Below, piece after piece: positions 40,723 to 49,330 of a stretch of DNA of 64,000 nucleotides. Origin of the DNA: Nocardia nova (GTDB lineage: Bacteria > Actinomycetota > Actinomycetes > Mycobacteriales > Mycobacteriaceae). Where the stretch lies: the NCBI RefSeq assembly GCF_002933465.1, contig NZ_PSZE01000008.1, forward strand, positions 230,112 through 294,111, in the 5' to 3' direction. Position 1 is the first letter of the stretch; each line of letters begins with the position of its first letter. The notes beneath the pieces are model-generated. The model was not told where the DNA came from. It saw only the letters and a program-made list of their open reading frames with translations, and did no database searches. The translations under genes and the position numbers were made by a program.

Positions 40723-41640
40723 ATGGTTCTGGTCATTGCGTTGGGAGTGTTGGCCGCATTCTTGTTCGCCGCGGCCGGCTATCTGCAGCAGCGCGCGGCA
40801 CGTACCGTGGTCGCCGAACAACCCCGGGCGGCCCGGGTCTTCGGGATGACCACGCTCATGCACCGGCTGCTGCGCAGTGGCACGTGGCTGCGCGGCTGGA
40901 TCACGAATCTCGCGGGCTTCTTCACTCAGGCGGCGGCGCTGCATCTGGGCTCGGTGGCCGCCGTGCAGCCGCTGATGTCGACGCAGCTGCTGTTCGCGGT
41001 TCCGCTCGAGGCGTTCGGCCGTCGGCGTCGCCCGCGCGGGCGCGACATCTGGTTCGCGCTGCTGGTCTGCGCCGGCCTGGGCGTGCTGTTCGGCGTCGGC
41101 GGCGTGGCGCCGCTGGCGGGTGACCCGGATCGCGCGCGCGTCCTGCTGGCCACCTTCTCCGCCGCGGCGCTGGTGGCGTTGCTGGCCCTGATCAGTATCC
41201 GCTGTCCGATCTGGGTGGCGGCGAATCTCGTCGCGATGGCCGCCGGCGTCTGTTTCGCGATGAGCGCCGTCTTCATGAAGCTGACCACCGAGGATCTGAT
41301 CGATCGCGGCATTCCCGCCACCGCCACCGACTGGCCCGGCTATCTGCTCGCCGTTTCCACCCTCAGTGGGCTGGTCCTGGAACAGACCGCCTTCGCCGCC
41401 GGGCCGCTGCCGTGGGCGATCGCGGCCATGAGTGTGACGAATCCGATAGTCAGTTACGTGGTCGGCGTGCTGGCCTTCAAGGTCGCGCTACCGCACACCG
41501 CCGGGTCGCTGGCCGGGGTCGCGGTCGCCGGAGCGCTGATCGCGGCGGGAATCGGCGGACTCGCCCATTCGCCGCTGGCCCGCGCCTTCTACGCCGGTAA
41601 CAAGGAGATTACCGACGAATCGCCCAGCCTGATGTCGTAA
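40723..41640 (+). CDS. DMT-superfamily membrane transporter
   Basis: 305 residues with 9-10 hydrophobic segments and an EamA/NIPA-like pattern (LGVLAAFLFAAAGYLQQRAA at the start; AAALHLGSVAAVQPLMSTQLLFAVPLEA; WAIAAMSVTNPIVSYVVGVLAF). Substrate unknown; NIPA-like members move Mg2+, EamA members export metabolites. CGGAG lies six bases before the ATG. It is followed after 31 bases by the PAP2-WS/DGAT fusion on the same strand, so co-transcription is possible. Confidence 0.8.
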   Translation: MVLVIALGVLAAFLFAAAGYLQQRAARTVVAEQPRAARVFGMTTLMHRLLRSGTWLRGWITNLAGFFTQAAALHLGSVAAVQPLMSTQLLFAVPLEAFGRRRRPRGRDIWFALLVCAGLGVLFGVGGVAPLAGDPDRARVLLATFSAAALVALLALISIRCPIWVAANLVAMAAGVCFAMSAVFMKLTTEDLIDRGIPATATDWPGYLLAVSTLSGLVLEQTAFAAGPLPWAIAAMSVTNPIVSYVVGVLAFKVALPHTAGSLAGVAVAGALIAAGIGGLAHSPLARAFYAGNKEITDESPSLMS

Positions 41641-41671
41641 AAGCTTGCGACACATGTGTTATGACGGTTGT

Positions 41672-43732
41672 GTGGGGAATCCGTCGCGTCCGGTGCTATG
41701 GCGGGACTGTGTGGTCGGGCTCGCGGTCTTCGGGCTGTACCTGGCGGTCGACGCGCTGCACACCCCGGCCCGCCGCGAACTGGCCGATCGCAATGCTCAT
41801 CGCATCTTCGATCTCGAACAGTGGCTCGCGATCGACTTCGAGCATCCGCTCAACCGCTGGCTCGAGTCGCGCGCGCTGCTCGCGACACTGGCCAACTACG
41901 AATACGCCTTCACCTACATCGTCAGTGCCTTCGCGCTGCTGTTCTGGCTGTATTTTCGCCGCCGCGCCGACTACGCCCGCGCCCGTGACTCGTTCCTGCT
42001 GCTGAACATCCTGGCCATCGCGTGTTTCGCGCTCTTCCCGGTCACCCCGCCGCGACTGCTGCCCGAGCTGGGCTTCACCGACACCGTCGTCAACGGCCAC
42101 ACCTGGGGGTCCTGGGGTTCGTCGCTGGTGTCGGGTGCGAATCAACTCGCGGCCGTGCCGTCGCTGCACGTCGGCTGGGCGCTGTGGGTGAGCGTGGTGC
42201 TGGCCCGGGTCTCCGGCGGCTGGGTGGTGCAGGTGCTCAGCGCCGTGCACGTCGGGCTGACCACCTATGTGATCGTTGCGACCGCGAACCACTTCGTCCT
42301 CGATGCGGTGATCGCGGTAGCCTTCGTCGCGGTGAGTATCCAGCTGGTCGACCGCTGGTATGCGCGACCGCCCGTGGTGCCTCCCGCCGACGCGTTCTTC
42401 CTGCACATCGAGAAGTCCGGCATTCCGCAGCAGGTGGGTGGCATGGTCGTGTTCCAGCCGCGGGCCGACGGCGGGCCCGGCCTCGCCGCGGTGCGGGAGC
42501 TGGTCCAGGGCGAGCTGGCACATCTGCCGCGGTTCCAGCAGCGTCTGGACCAGCCGGGGCGGTGGCGCCGGGCACGCTGGGTGGACAGTCCGGTCGACTG
42601 GGACTGGCACGTGACCGAGCGCACGATTCCGGGTAGCGATCCGGGTGTCGCCGATGAGCCGAGTGGTCGAGAGGCCGGGCCCGGGACGGCTTTCGGTGCG
42701 GCGACGGCCGAAGTGGCGATGACGCCGAGCGCGGTGGCGCGGCGGGTGGACGGAATCGGCCGGGTGGTCACGGATCTGGCCGCCGAGGTGCTGCCCAAGG
42801 ATCGGCCGCTGTGGCGCCTCGTGCTGGTGCGCGACCCGGAGGCGGGCGCGATCGGCGTGGTCCTGCTGCTGCATCACGTGGTCGCCGACGGCATCGGCAC
42901 GGTGGTGCAGGCGCTGCGACTGCTGCGACCGACCATCGATCTGCCGGTGGCCGAGCGTAAACCGCCGAGCTGGGGTACCGCCGTCGCCGGTACCGCGGCC
43001 GGCCTGGCGCAGCTGGCCGCCGACGCCCAGCCGAAGGGAACACTGCCCGACGACTGTGTGCGACGCGTGTTCACCGTCTGCTCGCTGGATCTGGAAACCG
43101 TTCGGGCCGTGGCCCGTTCGCACCGCGCCCGGGTGACCGACGTGCTGCTGAGCGTCACCGTCACCGCGCTGCAGCGTCTGCGCCCCGACCTGGGTGAGCG
43201 ATTGCACGGGCAGATCCGGGTGGCGGTGCCGTTGATGGTGCGCGACCCTACGACGGGGGCGGAGGGCAATTCGACCGCCGCCGTGATGATCGATATCCCG
43301 CTGACGGCGGCGACCCCGGCCCAGCGACTGGCCGAGATTCGCACTCGCAGCGACCGGCTGCATTCCGGAACCCGGGCGCTCGCCTCGCATTTCGTGATGG
43401 ATCGGGTGCTCAGGCTGTTTCCCGAACCGGCGGTGGGAGCCTTCGCGCGGTCGGTGTACGGCGGGCGGTTCTTCCACGCGATCGTCTCCAATATGGCCGG
43501 CCCCGATGTGGCGATGACTTTCGCGAATATGCCGATCACCCAGGTGTTTCCGATTCTGCCGTCGGCGCCGGGAGTGCCGCTGGTCGCCGGGGTGCTGAGC
43601 TGGAACGGCGAATTGGGGATCGGGCTGTCGGTGGATCCGGCGATCCTCGATGCCCGGGCAGTCGTCGCCGAGTTGCCCGACGTACTGGCCGAACTCGCCG
43701 ACGCCACATTCGTGTCCGATAAGCGTCCGTAG
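41672..43732 (+). CDS. PAP2 phosphatase fused to WS/DGAT acyltransferase
   Basis: About 686 residues with two enzymes in one chain. The membrane N-terminal half (about 10-230, five or six spans) is a PAP2_3-type phosphatase: VPSLHVGWALW (about 163) is the PSGH-like motif and ANHFVLD (His207, Asp211) the last catalytic motif. The C-terminal half (from about 240) is a wax ester synthase/diacylglycerol acyltransferase: ADAFFLHIEKS start, PLWRLVLV, catalytic HHVVADG (His401-His402...Asp406), SNMAGPD and the closing GLSVDPAIL. Together they could turn phosphatidate to diacylglycerol and then triacylglycerol. Start uncertain: TTG 41645, ATG 41654, or GTG 41672 (TATGAC six bases upstream). A lipoprotein and an MFS exporter follow. 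Confidence 0.88.
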   Translation: MGNPSRPVLWRDCVVGLAVFGLYLAVDALHTPARRELADRNAHRIFDLEQWLAIDFEHPLNRWLESRALLATLANYEYAFTYIVSAFALLFWLYFRRRADYARARDSFLLLNILAIACFALFPVTPPRLLPELGFTDTVVNGHTWGSWGSSLVSGANQLAAVPSLHVGWALWVSVVLARVSGGWVVQVLSAVHVGLTTYVIVATANHFVLDAVIAVAFVAVSIQLVDRWYARPPVVPPADAFFLHIEKSGIPQQVGGMVVFQPRADGGPGLAAVRELVQGELAHLPRFQQRLDQPGRWRRARWVDSPVDWDWHVTERTIPGSDPGVADEPSGREAGPGTAFGAATAEVAMTPSAVARRVDGIGRVVTDLAAEVLPKDRPLWRLVLVRDPEAGAIGVVLLLHHVVADGIGTVVQALRLLRPTIDLPVAERKPPSWGTAVAGTAAGLAQLAADAQPKGTLPDDCVRRVFTVCSLDLETVRAVARSHRARVTDVLLSVTVTALQRLRPDLGERLHGQIRVAVPLMVRDPTTGAEGNSTAAVMIDIPLTAATPAQRLAEIRTRSDRLHSGTRALASHFVMDRVLRLFPEPAVGAFARSVYGGRFFHAIVSNMAGPDVAMTFANMPITQVFPILPSAPGVPLVAGVLSWNGELGIGLSVDPAILDARAVVAELPDVLAELADATFVSDKRP

Positions 43733-43801
43733 CCCCGGCCCGGCGAGTAGTCTTCGAGCGAGTTGATCACCGAGCCTACCGTCACCGAGGGAGGCCGCAT
43801 T

Positions 43802-44374
43802 ATGTTCAATCGTGGGATCGCGGCGAAAATGCTTGCGGCATGCGCACTTACCGCGCTGGTGGCCGCGGCGGCCGCCTGCGGCAGCGGTGATTCCGACGGC
43901 AAGTCCGCCGAATCGTCGAGTAGCGGGGCCCAGACGGTGACCCAGGCGGTCAGCCGGAACTTCGAGCGCTTCTTCGACGGATCCACCTCCGCCGACCAGA
44001 AGATCGCCCTCTTGGAAAACGGGCCCGCCTTCGCCGCCGTGATCAAGGCGCAGGCCGATTCGCCGATGGCCGAATCGGCCTCGGCCAAGGTCACCAATGT
44101 CGCGAGCATCAGCACCGATCACGCCGACGTCACCTTCGACGTGCTGTTCAACGGCACCCCGGCGCTGTCCGGGCAGCAGGGCGGCGCGGTGCAGATCGAG
44201 GGCACCTGGAAGGTGACGGCCGCGACCTTCTGCGCGCTGCTCACACTGGAAGGCGCGGCCCCGCCGGTGTGCGGTGCGGCCTCGGGGACGCCGAGTCCGG
44301 CTGCGCCGCCGGCCTCCGGCGCGACCCCCGCGGCGCCCGGTAACCCCACCATTCTTCCCGCGCCGACCAGTTGA
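43802..44374 (+). CDS. MTB12-like exported lipoprotein
   Basis: 190 residues. Hydrophobic signal with a lipobox-like AAAC (Cys26), a Ser-rich linker, then a domain of about 100 residues like the low-molecular-weight antigen MTB12 family (SADQKIALLENGPAFAAVI, ADVTFDVLFNG, IEGTWKVTAATFCALLTLEGAAPPVC with a Cys pair), and a Pro/Ala-rich tail. The MTB12 fold is NTF2-like and has no assigned ligand. GGAGG nine bases before ATG 43802. The MFS gene begins 7 bases after its stop, so the two are co-translated; compare the LprG lipoprotein and P55 exporter pair of mycobacteria. Confidence 0.78.
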   Translation: MFNRGIAAKMLAACALTALVAAAAACGSGDSDGKSAESSSSGAQTVTQAVSRNFERFFDGSTSADQKIALLENGPAFAAVIKAQADSPMAESASAKVTNVASISTDHADVTFDVLFNGTPALSGQQGGAVQIEGTWKVTAATFCALLTLEGAAPPVCGAASGTPSPAAPPASGATPAAPGNPTILPAPTS

Positions 44375-44381
44375 GGTCGCG

Positions 44382-46142
44382 ATGACGTCGTCGGACCCGT
44401 CGGACCGCCCCGGTGCCGGATCGGGTCGCCCGCAGCGCCGCGACGCCTCGGCCGCACCGGCTGCCGGGGCGGGGGCGGGCTCCGAATCCGCTGCGCCGGG
44501 GACCGGTCCCGTCGCGAGTGCGCGTGCCGAGACCGCGGCGGCGAGCGGTGCGGTCGGCGCGCAGCCGGTGGATTCCACTGCGGCGCAACCTGTATCGCCC
44601 GGCGCCGCGCGTCCCTACGTGGCGCTCGCGGTGGTCACGGCCGTCCTGTTCGTCACCTTCCTCGACACCACGATCGTCAGCATCACCCTCGGCGCTGTCC
44701 AGTCCGACCTGCATGCCGGTGTCGTGTCGCTGCAGTGGGTGGTGAATGCCTACACGCTGGTGTTCGCGAGTCTGATGCTCACCGCGGGAACCCTCGGCGA
44801 CCGGTGGGGCCGCAAACGCGTCATGGTCGGCGGGCTGGTGGTGTTCGCCCTCGGCTCGGTGTTGTCCGCGGTGGCCGGCAGTGTCTCGATCTTGATCGCC
44901 GGCCGTGCGGTGATGGGGGTCGGTGCGGCCGCCTCCGAACCGGGCACGCTGTCGGTGATCCGGCACATCTTCCCCGGTCGCGGCGCCCGCGCGAAGGCGC
45001 TGGGCGCGTGGGCGGCGGTCTCCGGATTGGCGCTGGCGCTGGGGCCGGTGATCGGCGGCCTGCTGGTCGGGGCGTTCGGCTGGCGCTCGATCTTCTGGTT
45101 CAACCTGATCGTCGGCGTGATCGTGCTGGCGGCGGCGCTGAAATTCGTGCCGGAGAGCGCCGATCCGCAGCCGGGCCCGGTCGACTGGGCCGGATTCGTC
45201 CTGGGCGCGACATTTCTCGGCTGCGTGATCTACGCGGCCATCTCCGGTGAGCAGGTGGGCTATTCGGCCGCCTCGGTGATCACGCTGTTCGTGATCGGAG
45301 CGATCGCCCTCGTCGCCTTCCTGGTGGTGGAGTCGCGCGCGGCCAATCCGATGTTCGACTTCCACTACCTGGAGCGCCCACTGGTGCGCAGTGCGCTGGT
45401 GGTCGCGTTCGCGGTCTACTTCGGGATCTTCTCGATCTTCTTCTTCACCGCGCTGTATCTGCAGGAGGTGGTCGACTATTCGGGCTGGCGAACCGCGGCG
45501 GTGTTCGGCCCGATGGCCGTGGCCATCATCGTCGGCTCGCTGATCTCCGGATTCTGGGTGGCACTGCGCGGCTCCCGCACACCGATGATCGCCGGCTGCG
45601 TGCTCGGCGCCGCGGGGATTCTGCTCACTCGCCAGTTCCTGGGCGTCACAGTCGAATTCACGCCCCTGGCACTGGCCCTGATGCTGGCGGGACTCGGGTT
45701 CGGGATCGCCGTGGTGCCGCTCACCTCCGCCGTTCTGTCCGGGGTGCCGGCAGAACACTCCGGTATGGCCGCCGCGGCCACCAACACCATGCGTCAGGTC
45801 GGCGCCGTGGTGGGTGTGGCCGTATTGGGGTCGCTGGTCAACTCTTTCCTGAACTCCGACCTGCGGGATCGGTTGCAGCAGATCGGCGTTCCGGCGAATT
45901 TCCAGGCCATCGTCATCGACGCCATCGAGACCGGCGACGTTCCGGCCGGGGGTGACGCGGCGGCCTCGGCCGCCTACGGGCCGATCGTGAACCGGGTCAT
46001 CCATGCCACCTACGAGGCCTTCCATCGCGGACTCGAGGTGGCGCTGCTGGTGTCGGCGATCATGATTCTGGTCGCCGCCGTGGTCACCGCGCTCTGGCTA
46101 CCCCGGCGCGGCGATCGCGCCGGATACGTGCACGAGGAGTGA
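44382..46142 (+). CDS. MFS exporter, DHA2 (14-span) family
   Basis: 586 residues. About 75 disordered Pro/Ala/Ser residues precede 14 predicted spans. DHA2 markers: LFVTFLDTTIVSITLGAVQ in span 1, the loop motif GDRWGRKRVM, and motif C-like GPVIGGLLVGAFGWRSIFWFNL. Family members export drugs; the mycobacterial P55 moves triacylglycerol with its lipoprotein partner LprG. GAGG at the stop of the lipoprotein gene serves as ribosome-binding site, giving tight coupling. Ends convergent to a TetR gene, two bases apart. Confidence 0.88.
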   Translation: MTSSDPSDRPGAGSGRPQRRDASAAPAAGAGAGSESAAPGTGPVASARAETAAASGAVGAQPVDSTAAQPVSPGAARPYVALAVVTAVLFVTFLDTTIVSITLGAVQSDLHAGVVSLQWVVNAYTLVFASLMLTAGTLGDRWGRKRVMVGGLVVFALGSVLSAVAGSVSILIAGRAVMGVGAAASEPGTLSVIRHIFPGRGARAKALGAWAAVSGLALALGPVIGGLLVGAFGWRSIFWFNLIVGVIVLAAALKFVPESADPQPGPVDWAGFVLGATFLGCVIYAAISGEQVGYSAASVITLFVIGAIALVAFLVVESRAANPMFDFHYLERPLVRSALVVAFAVYFGIFSIFFFTALYLQEVVDYSGWRTAAVFGPMAVAIIVGSLISGFWVALRGSRTPMIAGCVLGAAGILLTRQFLGVTVEFTPLALALMLAGLGFGIAVVPLTSAVLSGVPAEHSGMAAAATNTMRQVGAVVGVAVLGSLVNSFLNSDLRDRLQQIGVPANFQAIVIDAIETGDVPAGGDAAASAAYGPIVNRVIHATYEAFHRGLEVALLVSAIMILVAAVVTALWLPRRGDRAGYVHEE

Positions 46143-46144
46143 GA

Positions 46145-46804
46145 TCACGCGGGCAGGATGCTGCCGTCGGCCGAACCGGCCAGCCATTCGGTGAGCACGG
46201 GATGCATGGCGAGCGCGGGCAGTGCGCCGACCAGGGTGTCGATCAACTCGGTACGGCCGATCTGCTCCTCCCGCAACCAGATCAGCGTCGTCTCCTCGAC
46301 GAACGCGATCCAGCCGCGGAAGACCAGGCGAAGTCGCGGCAGTTCGGGATCGTCTGCCGCGAGCGGGGTTTCGGTGAGGATGCGGTCCACCATGGCATCG
46401 CGGGTGGCGTCGGCGAGGGCCATCAGTTCGGGGCTGCCGCTGGCGGGACCGCGCAGCAAGCCCTGATAGGAGATCCGGTTCTCGCTGACATAGTCGATGT
46501 AGCGTTCGACCGCGTCGCGCAGCATGCTGAACAGATCGAGGCTGCGGTCGGGCATGGTGCGAGCGAGTAGTTCCTCGTTGGCGCGACGCACGATGGCGCG
46601 CTGGAAATCCTGTTTCGAGGCGAAATAGTGGAAGAGCAGGCCGCGCGAAATTCCCGCCTGCCGCGCGATCTCCCCGATGGAAATGTCCTCCAGCGTGCGG
46701 TCGCGCAGCATTTTCACGCCCAGAGACACCAGCTGTTCGCGGCGTTCGTCCGGGCTCAGCCGTACCCGTTTGGTGCCGGGACCGTTGTGACTCACGGTTG
46801 CCAT
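46145..46804 (-). CDS. TetR-family regulator of the BVMO operon
   Basis: 219 residues. The helix-turn-helix is at about 18-65 (RREQLVSLGVKMLRDRTLEDISIGEIARQAGISRGLLFHYFASKQDF). The rest is a helical ligand domain typical of fatty-acid or ketone-responsive TetR proteins. TACCGT lies 8 bases before the ATG. It is divergent from the BVMO-SDR-lipase operon with a palindrome in the 60-base gap, so it very likely represses that operon and itself. Confidence 0.87.
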   Translation of the reverse strand: MATVSHNGPGTKRVRLSPDERREQLVSLGVKMLRDRTLEDISIGEIARQAGISRGLLFHYFASKQDFQRAIVRRANEELLARTMPDRSLDLFSMLRDAVERYIDYVSENRISYQGLLRGPASGSPELMALADATRDAMVDRILTETPLAADDPELPRLRLVFRGWIAFVEETTLIWLREEQIGRTELIDTLVGALPALAMHPVLTEWLAGSADGSILPA

Positions 46805-46812
46805 CCTACTGA

Positions 46813-46857
46813 ACGGTAGTCAATACTGTTGACTCCTGCTCAATAGGATCGTAGGGT
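46813..46857. promoter_or_regulatory. Divergent promoters with palindromic TetR operator
   Basis: AGTCAA-N5-TTGACT (46818-46834) is a perfect 6-base dyad between the two starts. Minus-strand -10 TACCGT (46813-46818) abuts one arm. Plus-strand -10 TAGGGT (46852-46857) lies 7 bases before ATG 46865. One bound dimer could block both promoters. Confidence 0.65.
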
Positions 46858-46864
46858 TTGATAC

Positions 46865-48484
46865 ATGAGTCGTAGGGTTACAGACATCGACCGTAGCGCC
46901 GCGCTCGGAGGTGGCAGCTTGCGTGACCACGGAGAGCACCGCGGAGGCCGGGATGAGCGGAGCCGCAGTGCAGCGGGGGCGCGTCATGTGCATACGTTGA
47001 TCGTCGGCAGTGGATTCTCGGGGCTGGGTCTGGCCATCCGGTTGAGCCAGCAGGGTCGCGACGACTACCTTGTGCTCGAGCGCGGCAACGACGTCGGTGG
47101 CACCTGGCGCGACAACACTTACCCCGGCGCGGCCTGTGATGTGCCGTCGCAGCTGTACTCCTACTCGTTCGCGCTCAATCCGAACTGGTCGCGCTCGTTC
47201 TCCAAGCAGCCGGAGATCCAGTCCTACATCCAGAGCGTGGCCGACCGTCACGGCGTGCGAGACAAGCACATCTTCGACTGCGAGATGACCGGCGCCCGGT
47301 GGAACGAGGAGCAGGCCCGCTGGGAGGTGCAGACCAGCAAGGGCGCGTTCACCGCCGATATCCTGGTCTCCGCCGTCGGCGCGCTGTGTGAGCCGAACCT
47401 GCCGGATATCAAGGGCATCAACGATTTTCGGGGCCGTGTCTTCCACTCCGCGCGCTGGGATCACGAGGCGGATCTGACCGGCAAGCGGGTCGCGGTGATC
47501 GGCACCGGCGCCTCGGCCATTCAGATCGTGCCGTCGATCGCGCCGAAGGTGGCCCATCTCGACGTGTACCAGCGCACCGCGCCGTGGCTGCTGCCGCGGT
47601 TCGACCGCCCGTACACGCTGCCCGAGCGGCTGGCCTTCAAATACGTTCCGGGCGTGCAGAAGTTGTCGCGCGCGGCCATCTACGCCGCCCGCGAAACGCA
47701 GGTCGTCGGCCTGGCGAAATTCCCGCCGGCCATGCTCGCGCTGGAGGGCCTCGCCCGGCTGAAGCTGCGGCTCGAGGTGCCGGACGCGCGGCTGCGGGAG
47801 AAGGTCACGCCGAACTTCCGCATCGGCTGCAAGCGCATGCTGATCTCCAACGAGTACTATCCGGCGCTCGGCCGCGACAACGTCGACCTGGTGACCGACG
47901 GCATCCGCGAGATTCGCGCGAATTCCATCGTCACCGCCGACGGCACCGAGCGCGAGATCGACGCGCTCATCGTGGCGACCGGATTCCACGTCACCGATTC
48001 GCCGGTGTACGAGACGATCTCCGGTCGCGACGGCCGCACGCTCACCGAACTGTTCGACGAGATCGGGCAGCAGGGCTACAAGGGCGCGGCGATCCACAAC
48101 TTCCCGAACATGTTCTTTTTGCTCGGCCCGAACGTCGGCCTCGGCCACACCTCGATGGTGTACATGATCGAATCGCAGATCAACTACATCGCCGACGCGA
48201 TCGCCACGTTCGACCAGCGCGGCCTGCGCACGGTCGAGGTGCGAAAAGACGCGCAGGACAGCTACAACCGCGATCTGCAGCACCGCATGTCCAACAGCGT
48301 CTGGCTCAACGGTGGTTGTGCCAGCTGGTATCTGGACAAGCACGGCAACAACACCACGCTGTGGCCCGATTTCACGTTCCGCTTCCGCAAGCTGACCGAG
48401 AAATTCGACGTCGCGGCATACGACACGACCCGAGCGACCGACGGGGCCGCGGGTCCCGATCTGAAAGTGGTAGCAGCACAGTGA
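46865..48484 (+). CDS. Flavin monooxygenase of the Baeyer-Villiger type
   Basis: 539 residues. The FAD fold is LIVGSGFSGLGLAIRL (about 45-60), followed by YPGAACDVPSQLYSYSF, the BVMO-type FRGRVFHSARWDHE, the NADPH fold VAVIGTGASAIQIVPSIAPKV, and VATGFHVTDSP. It inserts oxygen next to a ketone, or oxidises related lipids; MymA (Rv3083) and EthA are relatives. The first 42 residues (MSRRVTDIDRSAAL...) are an extra N terminus coded by an intergenic-type repeat; the family would normally begin at about GTG 46988. The ATG at 46865 has a perfect leaderless promoter, so the extension is probably translated. GTGA overlap with the SDR. Confidence 0.87.
   Translation: MSRRVTDIDRSAALGGGSLRDHGEHRGGRDERSRSAAGARHVHTLIVGSGFSGLGLAIRLSQQGRDDYLVLERGNDVGGTWRDNTYPGAACDVPSQLYSYSFALNPNWSRSFSKQPEIQSYIQSVADRHGVRDKHIFDCEMTGARWNEEQARWEVQTSKGAFTADILVSAVGALCEPNLPDIKGINDFRGRVFHSARWDHEADLTGKRVAVIGTGASAIQIVPSIAPKVAHLDVYQRTAPWLLPRFDRPYTLPERLAFKYVPGVQKLSRAAIYAARETQVVGLAKFPPAMLALEGLARLKLRLEVPDARLREKVTPNFRIGCKRMLISNEYYPALGRDNVDLVTDGIREIRANSIVTADGTEREIDALIVATGFHVTDSPVYETISGRDGRTLTELFDEIGQQGYKGAAIHNFPNMFFLLGPNVGLGHTSMVYMIESQINYIADAIATFDQRGLRTVEVRKDAQDSYNRDLQHRMSNSVWLNGGCASWYLDKHGNNTTLWPDFTFRFRKLTEKFDVAAYDTTRATDGAAGPDLKVVAAQ
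46906..46943. repeat. Copy of the dispersed repeat inside the BVMO gene
   Basis: 33 of 38 bases match 22719-22756 next to mrp, in the same orientation. It encodes residues of the BVMO N-terminal extension in frame. Confidence 0.7.
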
Positions 48485-49311
48485 GCAATGACGCGTATTT
48501 CACGGGCAAGGTATGTGTGATCACGGGCGCCGGCTCGGGTATCGGCCGCGCGCTGGCCGAGAATCTGGCCCGCCGGGGCGCGAAACTCGCCCTCTCCGAT
48601 ATCGATACCGACGGCCTGGCCGAAACCGTCCGCCGCGTCGAGGCGCTGGGTGCGCAGGTGAAGTCCGATCGGCTCAACGTGGCCGAGCGTGAAGCGGTGC
48701 TGCTCTACGCCGACGAGGTGAAAAAGCACTTCGGCGTGGTGCACCAGATCTACAACAACGCCGGTATCGCCTTCCACGGCGAGGTGGTCGACTCCCAGTT
48801 CAAAGACATCGAGCGGATCATGGATGTCGATTTCTGGGGCGTCGTCAACGGCACCAAGGCGTTCCTGCCGTACCTCATCGACTCCGGTGACGGCCACGTG
48901 ATCAATGTGTCGAGCCTGTTCGGCCTCATCGCGGTGCCGGGCCAGAGTGCTTACAACGCGGCCAAATTCGCGGTGCGCGGATTCACCGAATCGTTGCGCC
49001 AGGAGATGATGGCGCGCAAGCACCCGGTCAAGGTCACTTGCGTCCACCCCGGCGGTATCAAGACCGCCGTGGCGCGCAACGCCACCTACGCCGAGGGGAT
49101 CGACGCCCAGAAGTTCTCCTCGTTCTTCGACAAGCAACTCGCGCTGCACACCCCGGAGATGGCCGCGCAGGTCATCACCGAGGCCGTACGCAAGGGCCAC
49201 GGCCGGGTGCTGATCGGCTGGGAGGCGAAGGCGCTCGATCTGTTCGTGCGCACCACCGCGTCCTACTACCAGCGCATCGCGAACCTCGTCAACAGCCGAT
49301 TCCTGCCCTGA
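48481..49311 (+). CDS. Short-chain dehydrogenase/reductase
   Basis: 276 residues, classical SDR: TGAGSGIGRAL cofactor loop, NNAGIAF, and catalytic Ser in VINVSSLFG with Y-x3-K in SAYNAAKFAV. It resembles SadH (Rv3085) of the mymA operon and other acyl-alcohol dehydrogenases. It begins inside the BVMO stop codon (GTGA), so the two form one translational unit; an alcohol-to-ketone-to-ester sequence (SDR, then BVMO, then lipase) is the natural reading. The first Gly-rich loop with Asp at the end of strand 2 (LSDID) suggests NAD(H). Confidence 0.9.
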   Translation: MSNDAYFTGKVCVITGAGSGIGRALAENLARRGAKLALSDIDTDGLAETVRRVEALGAQVKSDRLNVAEREAVLLYADEVKKHFGVVHQIYNNAGIAFHGEVVDSQFKDIERIMDVDFWGVVNGTKAFLPYLIDSGDGHVINVSSLFGLIAVPGQSAYNAAKFAVRGFTESLRQEMMARKHPVKVTCVHPGGIKTAVARNATYAEGIDAQKFSSFFDKQLALHTPEMAAQVITEAVRKGHGRVLIGWEAKALDLFVRTTASYYQRIANLVNSRFLP

Positions 49312-49330
49312 TTCGCCGCGGGAACCGACT

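Noticed and set aside
41696..44578. A 960-codon minus-strand frame
   Set aside because: Antisense to the PAP2-WS/DGAT and lipoprotein genes; repetitive His/Arg/Gly composition typical of a shadow frame.
44241..46025. A 594-codon minus-strand frame opposite the MFS gene
   Set aside because: Composition (Asp, His, Gln, Arg runs) and full overlap with a clear MFS transporter mark it as a shadow.
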